Shown here: piece after piece, positions 58,976 to 64,000 of the stretch
How positions within the stretch are numbered: the first letter of the stretch is position 1
Layout: every line of letters begins with the position of its first letter
Assembly (NCBI GenBank): GCA_963969595.1
Contig: OZ018410.1
Location: 27,036,913-27,100,912, forward strand
Direction of reading: 5' to 3'
DNA from: Neckera pumila
Lineage: Eukaryota; Streptophyta; Bryopsida; Hypnales; Neckeraceae
DNA: 64,000 nucleotides
Notes under the pieces: generated by a model
Databases searched by the model: none
The model's input: the letters and a program-made list of their open reading frames with translations, nothing else
What the model was told of the DNA's origin: nothing
Made by a program: the position numbers and the translations under genes

Positions 58976-61765
58976 TCCCTAAAGGACCGGTTGTCCCCTC
59001 AGGGGACAATTTGGATCCGGGCAGGTTCCTACTATCTCAATTTTTAGTAATATTTTCTGGAATTTTTTGAAGTTGTATATTTTTGCAAGATCTTTGTGCA
59101 TATACAATTTTTATTTTAATTGATGCCTGGGAGAAAAAATTATGGCACAATAAGCAAAAATGGAATTTTGCGAGCAGCACAAAAAAAATCACAAAAAGTC
59201 AAAATAATTTTCTTTCAAATTTTTGACTCAAAGACTATATTTTTGTCTACATGTGAAGTTTTGTTTCATTTAATTTGGACTAATAATGAAAAAGTTATAG
59301 ACAATCTTAGTTTTTGGGGCAATCTAAGCATCTTTTTGAAAAAATAACTTATAAAATTCATTTTTGAATGCAATGTTTAGAGTTTTTCAAAAACAATTGT
59401 TAGTGTAGATACGTTGGAACCCAACTAGGAATTTACCCAACTTATAGTTTATGTTCGATCCAGGGAGGTCTAACTAATAGGTTTGTTTCTAATTAGTCAA
59501 TTATAGCCTAATAGGACATTACAAACACTAGGCATAGAAGAAAATAGACTCAACTATTCATTTTTAAAATATATATTTTTCCTGTAATTTTAAATTTTTT
59601 ATGATAATTTTTAATTAATTTTCTTAACATCCAAAGAAGTTAAGCCAATCTCCCAAATGCCAAGTAGGTCTTCATCTTCTTTCCACCAACTCGGATCTGC
59701 ACTGGTACAGGGACCACCACCAAGTCGGGCTGTCCGTCTTCCAACTCGGATGTCACAGGTGCTCACAGCACCTCACTCTCTAGCTTTCCGAATAGGATTT
59801 TCATTTCACCGCCTGCCAAACCTTCTCTTTTCCTACTCAGCTAATTTCTGCAAACTCAACTTCTCGTCTACTTCATTTCCAACCACCAAATCTCCACGCT
59901 CTGATTTTGCTTACTCCTTAATCTTTCCACACTTTATTTTTATATAATTTTGATTACTACAAAATTGGCATTTCTTATATCCCAACTTGGAATTACTCGC
60001 TTTACACTCAAGCTTTTCCATAACTGGACATCACTTCCAATTTGCTATCTTCAAATTAATCATTCAGTAAACAAGCAAAACACACAAGCTCACATCCAAT
60101 TTCGGAATATCAAACAGACACATAAAAGCTTTAAACTTTCCGATTTGGAGTTAACTCACTTTTCACAACAACCACTCTGACTTCAACAAATTATAACTTT
60201 GCCAATTGGAATCAACAGGAACACCAACAATCACTTCTACTTAACACATCCATTATTGCACAACAATTTGGCATAATATTTCCGATTCACATTAAACCAA
60301 CTCGGTGACAAATCACCGTTAAAACATGTAACAAGCTCAACAGCTTAATAAAATTTCAACGTTCTAAACACTGCTGTAAACTCTAATTCTAAGTCCTCTC
60401 TTTTGATCTCCAATTTGGACTTAACTTCATAATCACTTCACATTACTCACTTAAGCTTCAATTTAATTTCCCATTACTTAAACTTCACACACCACTGGTG
60501 CTCATCTCCGCCACATAACAACTTTAATCCACTGATTAGAACTCACTCCTGCTCACCACAGAAACTACTTCTCCCACTTGGATAAATTCTTCAACTTCCT
60601 GCACTTCCTTAAACACCCAACTCCATGTTCTCATCACACGACAAATCTCCAATTAGCACTCACTCACATCACACTGGTATCACCATTCATCTCCGACTCG
60701 GACACAGACTCAAACATGACTCCATATAAACCACACACAACCACAAAATAATCTTCACATGCACAAACACAAGAAACATACACAACTTTCTCGCTGGGAC
60801 ACGCACTGTCTCTCTCTCACAGTCGGTGAAAATGACCACAAAACCATCAACCAAATAGGAACCAAAACTGGCAGTTACCAATTCAGATTGCCAACCAACT
60901 AACCGCTCAACCCAGACTCGGAACTACCACAAATAACCAAATAGGAACAGAACGAAAAATCCAATTTCGCAATTCCCACATTCATCACTCAACTTGGCCA
61001 CAACACACCCATTTGGAATTACAACACACCTCAGACTCAAACACAAGCCGCAACCAACTTAGACAAAAACAACCCACCAACTTGCCACCAACCATTCCGA
61101 CTTGGACTCCTCAATTGACCAACACATCACCAATAATAATACCAATTCAGCTTTTTACAAGTCAAAACTCCCAAATTGGCAAACAAATACATATACACCC
61201 CGTCAAAAACTTCAAAAATACATCCCAAAAAGACTAACAAAAATTGAAGAAACACATATCTACAGTTAGACACGGTCAAATTTTCTTGCTCAAACAATCT
61301 CACCATTGGGATTATTGTAATTCAATTCCATCTAAAAGCTATTAACAATTTTGTTTTTTCTTCAATCTTGATTCCACTTATACTTAACAAATTTTTAATG
61401 AGTGAAAATTAAGTGCTTTTTTTCCTAATTTTTTTGATAGATTCTCAACTCAACTACTTAACATAAATATGTAGAAAATCAAAATCAATAGTGCAAAAAA
61501 TTTGAACCAAAAAGATTCAAAGCCAAAAAATCTAGTCAAACAAGGTGGAAAAAAACTTGTTTTCTTCACTTTAAATGCATATATCTTCCAATCTACACGA
61601 TCAAATTTTCTGAAATTTTGTCCACATATTTATATAATAGTCAAATATAAGATCTTACGGTTGGATATGCAAAAAAAAACAATTTTTTAAACTCTTTTCT
61701 CTTTGCAATAGAAATGACAATTTTGAGTGGTTTTGGGTAGGAAAATCACCTTGGTCCTTTAGGGG
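58976..61765 (+). mobile_element. TTAA-flanked MITE, subfamily A, split by an LTR
   Basis: TCCCTAAAGGACCGGTTG and GGTCCTTTAGGGG lie between TTAA 58972-58975 and 61766-61769. The subterminal palindrome TTGTCCCCTCAGGGGACAA is perfect. Removing the inserted LTR and its duplication leaves about 924 bp, the usual A length. Confidence 0.8.
59404..61264. mobile_element. probable solo LTR, 1.86 kb
   Basis: It begins TGTAGATA and ends TATCTACA, the inverted TG...CA tips of an LTR, and GTTAG is duplicated on both sides (59399-59403, 61265-61269). The host A element reads continuously when this segment and one GTTAG are removed. From about 59640 the plus strand is strikingly poor in G and rich in C and A, with recurring CAACTTGG/CCAATTTGG strings. 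No gag or pol is present, so it is read as a recombination remnant; a long non-autonomous element with LTR-like tips is the alternative. Confidence 0.7.
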
Positions 61766-61769
61766 TTAA

Positions 61770-62400
61770 ATTAGTTGTAACTTTTTCTTGGAAAGTCCAA
61801 ATTTATTTCTTGAAGTTTTCAACAATGACAACTTGTGCAATCTAGTTTTGTATCACTCAAAATATATTGAAAGTTCAAAATTTGTATTGCATCTTACAAA
61901 TTTGTATTGCATCTCATATTCAAATCCAAACTATACAATATTTAAATTTGCGTTTTTTTTATTGAGATCTGAAAAAAGATGACAGTGTATTTCATTAGAA
62001 TCAAAAATATAAATATAAAAATTAAATCATTTTGAGTATATTTGTAGTTTGTATGATTTTCACTATTATACAGTATTATAAGTTCATCCAATAAACAATT
62101 TTCTACCAAAAGAATCAAAGAAATCAAAACTCATCTTGATTATTTTAGTATTGAAAAATATAATCTACTAAATTCAAAAGTATAAAAACATTTAAATTAT
62201 TCTAATAAAATGTGAATTTAGAATCAAATTAGAAATATTTTAGTCTTTTACGGAATGAAGATAAAATTTCATCTTGGTCAAAGCTATATTGGGCCTTTCT
62301 AGCAATATTTATGACTAAAAGAGATTTTTTTCATAACCTAATATATTTGTTATAGAGTCGTTGCAAAAATGACCTTCTGTTTTTGTTCCACTTAGGCCGT
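61770..62400. other. AT-rich spacer, no gene seen
   Basis: Nothing recognisable on either strand. Confidence 0.4.
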
Positions 62401-62940
62401 TTTTAGCCATTTTGGAGGGAGTACTATAAAAATAGAAAAATATTTTAAAAAAAATATAAAAAATATGAGAAATGTATACACCTAGAAGAAGAAGGTACAC
62501 TATGAAGGAAAAGCAAAAAAAATTCTCTAAATAGGAGAATTAGAAAAGTGCAAAATTGCAAGAAAATACATGGTGCAGAATCGCAATTAGAAAAGTGCAG
62601 AATCGCAAGGGAGCCCTCTTTGCATGGACGTAGAGGATATAAAATAAAATATTTTTTAATGCCCCTTGGTAGAAACATGACTTCCTACTCTGGGAATAGA
62701 CCATAGAAATTTCAGCTCCAAATCATTAAACTTGGGGACTCCTTACGTAGTAAAAATGCCTAAAACTCAGAACGTGACATATTAGTTTAAATGATTTTTA
62801 AATATAAAACAACTTTTGAAAATTTCTGAAAGATGAGATATGATTAAACTCATAAGAAGAATCTCCAATAAAAATTTCAAATTCATGCGAGTTATGCTTC
62901 AAAAGTTATTGCAAACTGAAGCTTTGGCACTGCATTTGTG
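62401..62940. repeat. dispersed repeat R4, second copy
   Basis: AAGGAAAAGCAAAAAAAATT, TAGAAATTTCAGCTCCAAAT, GGGGACTCCTTACGTAGT and AAATTTCAAATTCATGCGAG follow the order seen at 40740-41395. This copy lacks the CACTA-type MITE and gives its empty site. A GTGCA-GAATCGCAA motif is locally duplicated near 62570-62610. Confidence 0.6.
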
Positions 62941-63244
62941 ACAACGTTTTAGTACCGGTCTTTCTTGCAATCACCCTACATCTCTAATTCATAGTAATTA
63001 AATTAGACAACAAACCATATCACTATTTGGTCTTCTTATCATTGTGCAATCTCACAATCATTATAATACAAGATTTGTTCCCCGTCTAATCAAATGCACA
63101 ATGATTTGAAATTTATTTTGGAAAAAATGTTTAGACATTCTTCTTAAAATCATTGTTTTGGTTCAAAGTCATTACAATCTTTTTTTTATACTTAATGGAC
63201 AGTGTTTTTTTTAATTTTTTGTACACAAATGAAATGGAATTTCA

Positions 63245-63538
63245 TTGCAAAAGAAAAACTTTCAACACCCTAGCCACAAGTGGCCTGAAGAAACACAAAG
63301 GACCACAAGGACCACAAAGACAACAATTGAAGAACCTGTTGAAGAACGCGTTGAAGAACGCGTTGAAGAACGTTCAAGCCATAGTTTTGGCATTAGCCAA
63401 GGAATTGAACAAATCTTGTATATTGTATCTAGTAGTCAAGGTTTGAGTTTGGACCACATATTTATGTTTTCCATTCAAAATAATGTCCTAAAAATGTTAA
63501 AATTGAAAATATTTTGTATGTCATTTTTTCCAAAATAA
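63245..63538 (+). other. short frame with 12-base coding repeat
   Basis: Between about 63331 and 63380 the unit GTTGAAGAACGC occurs three to four times, encoding a VEER repeat inside a 97-codon open frame; GGACCACAA is also doubled just before. There is no conserved domain, promoter or composition shift, so I do not call it a gene. The final stretch 63540-64000 is AT-rich and empty. Confidence 0.35.
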
Positions 63539-64000
63539 GTTTCAAATTTTAGACATCTATCATTTGAAACATTTTTTTTTATTGACATTTGACCTTTACC
63601 TTTAGCACATTATAGCACAAAACAAATCAATTATGATGTAAATGGTGGAATCTTTTTGTGAAATCTCAATTAAAAAAGAATTTAAGACAAGATTGTAATC
63701 TAAAGAAAAATTTGTGTGCTCAAAACTTCAAAAAATAGTGTTAACCATTAGAGGATAAAATATAAGACTATTATAACAAAATTACTATGGTCTATTGTCA
63801 CACTATGTTTATTTTGAAATGAAAGTAATGAATTTTTGCACAATTTTTTATTTATTGTTCACGTTGAAGGTTAAAACTTTACAATAATGTGGCTACATCA
63901 TTTAGAAAGTAAGGCCTCAAGAAGGTTTTATATATCTTTGATTTAAAAAAAGAAACATTCTTAGGGTAGCTTCTCTAATATAATGTGCAAGGAGGAATAG

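Overview
This is a eukaryotic nuclear window from a land plant. The two recognisable genes are plant genes: a chloroplast-targeted ELIP-family protein and a SAUR-like auxin-responsive protein. Short GT-AG introns, compact GC-rich genes in very AT-rich repeat DNA, and an ELIP and SAUR of unspecialised form suggest a non-seed plant (bryophyte or lycophyte). That placement is inference; the sequence alone does not fix the species.

Only three genes are supported. (1) On the plus strand at 27935-30475 is a long serine-rich protein of no family I recognise, with a probable 93-nt intron near its 3' end that preserves the reading frame. (2) On the minus strand at 37357-38508 is a two-exon, three-helix ELIP-type protein with a TATA box and upstream bZIP/CCAAT elements. 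(3) On the minus strand at 53330-53950 is a SAUR-like protein, probably with a 5'-UTR intron and a CCAAT-rich promoter near 55 kb. The genes show no operon-like or pathway relationship.

Almost everything else is repeat. The dominant component is a set of about eighteen related AT-rich elements, mostly 0.52-0.94 kb, scattered from 1.1 to 61.8 kb. They begin CCCCTAAAGG, end CCTTTAGGGG, and are flanked on both sides by TTAA. One copy nested in another, compared with paralogous empty sites, shows that the target was a single TTAA duplicated on insertion. That is the hallmark of the piggyBac superfamily. No copy encodes a transposase, so these are non-autonomous (MITE-like). They fall into at least five subfamilies (called A, B, C, X and Y here) and show a one-sided subterminal palindrome and an internal period of about 150 bp.

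A second layer is PIF/Harbinger-like MITEs (termini GAGCATCNCCAC, mostly TAA/TTA duplications), concentrated at 11.3-16.2 kb with copies at 2.2, 4.8, 22.3 and 51.8 kb. Other elements are CACTA-type hairpin MITEs at 21.0, 41.1 and possibly 40.2 kb; TA-flanked MITEs at 8.7, 43.0, 46.8 and 55.5 kb; large foldbacks at 14.6 and 41.8 kb; L1-type LINE remnants including extremely short tail-only insertions; a probable solo LTR of 1.86 kb with a 5-bp duplication (59404-61264); and a hAT transposase fragment near 7 kb.

The GC-raised stretch at 7.2-8.4 kb, with a good TATA box, may be a decayed or unrecognised gene. No CRISPR array, rRNA, convincing tRNA or prokaryotic feature is present.
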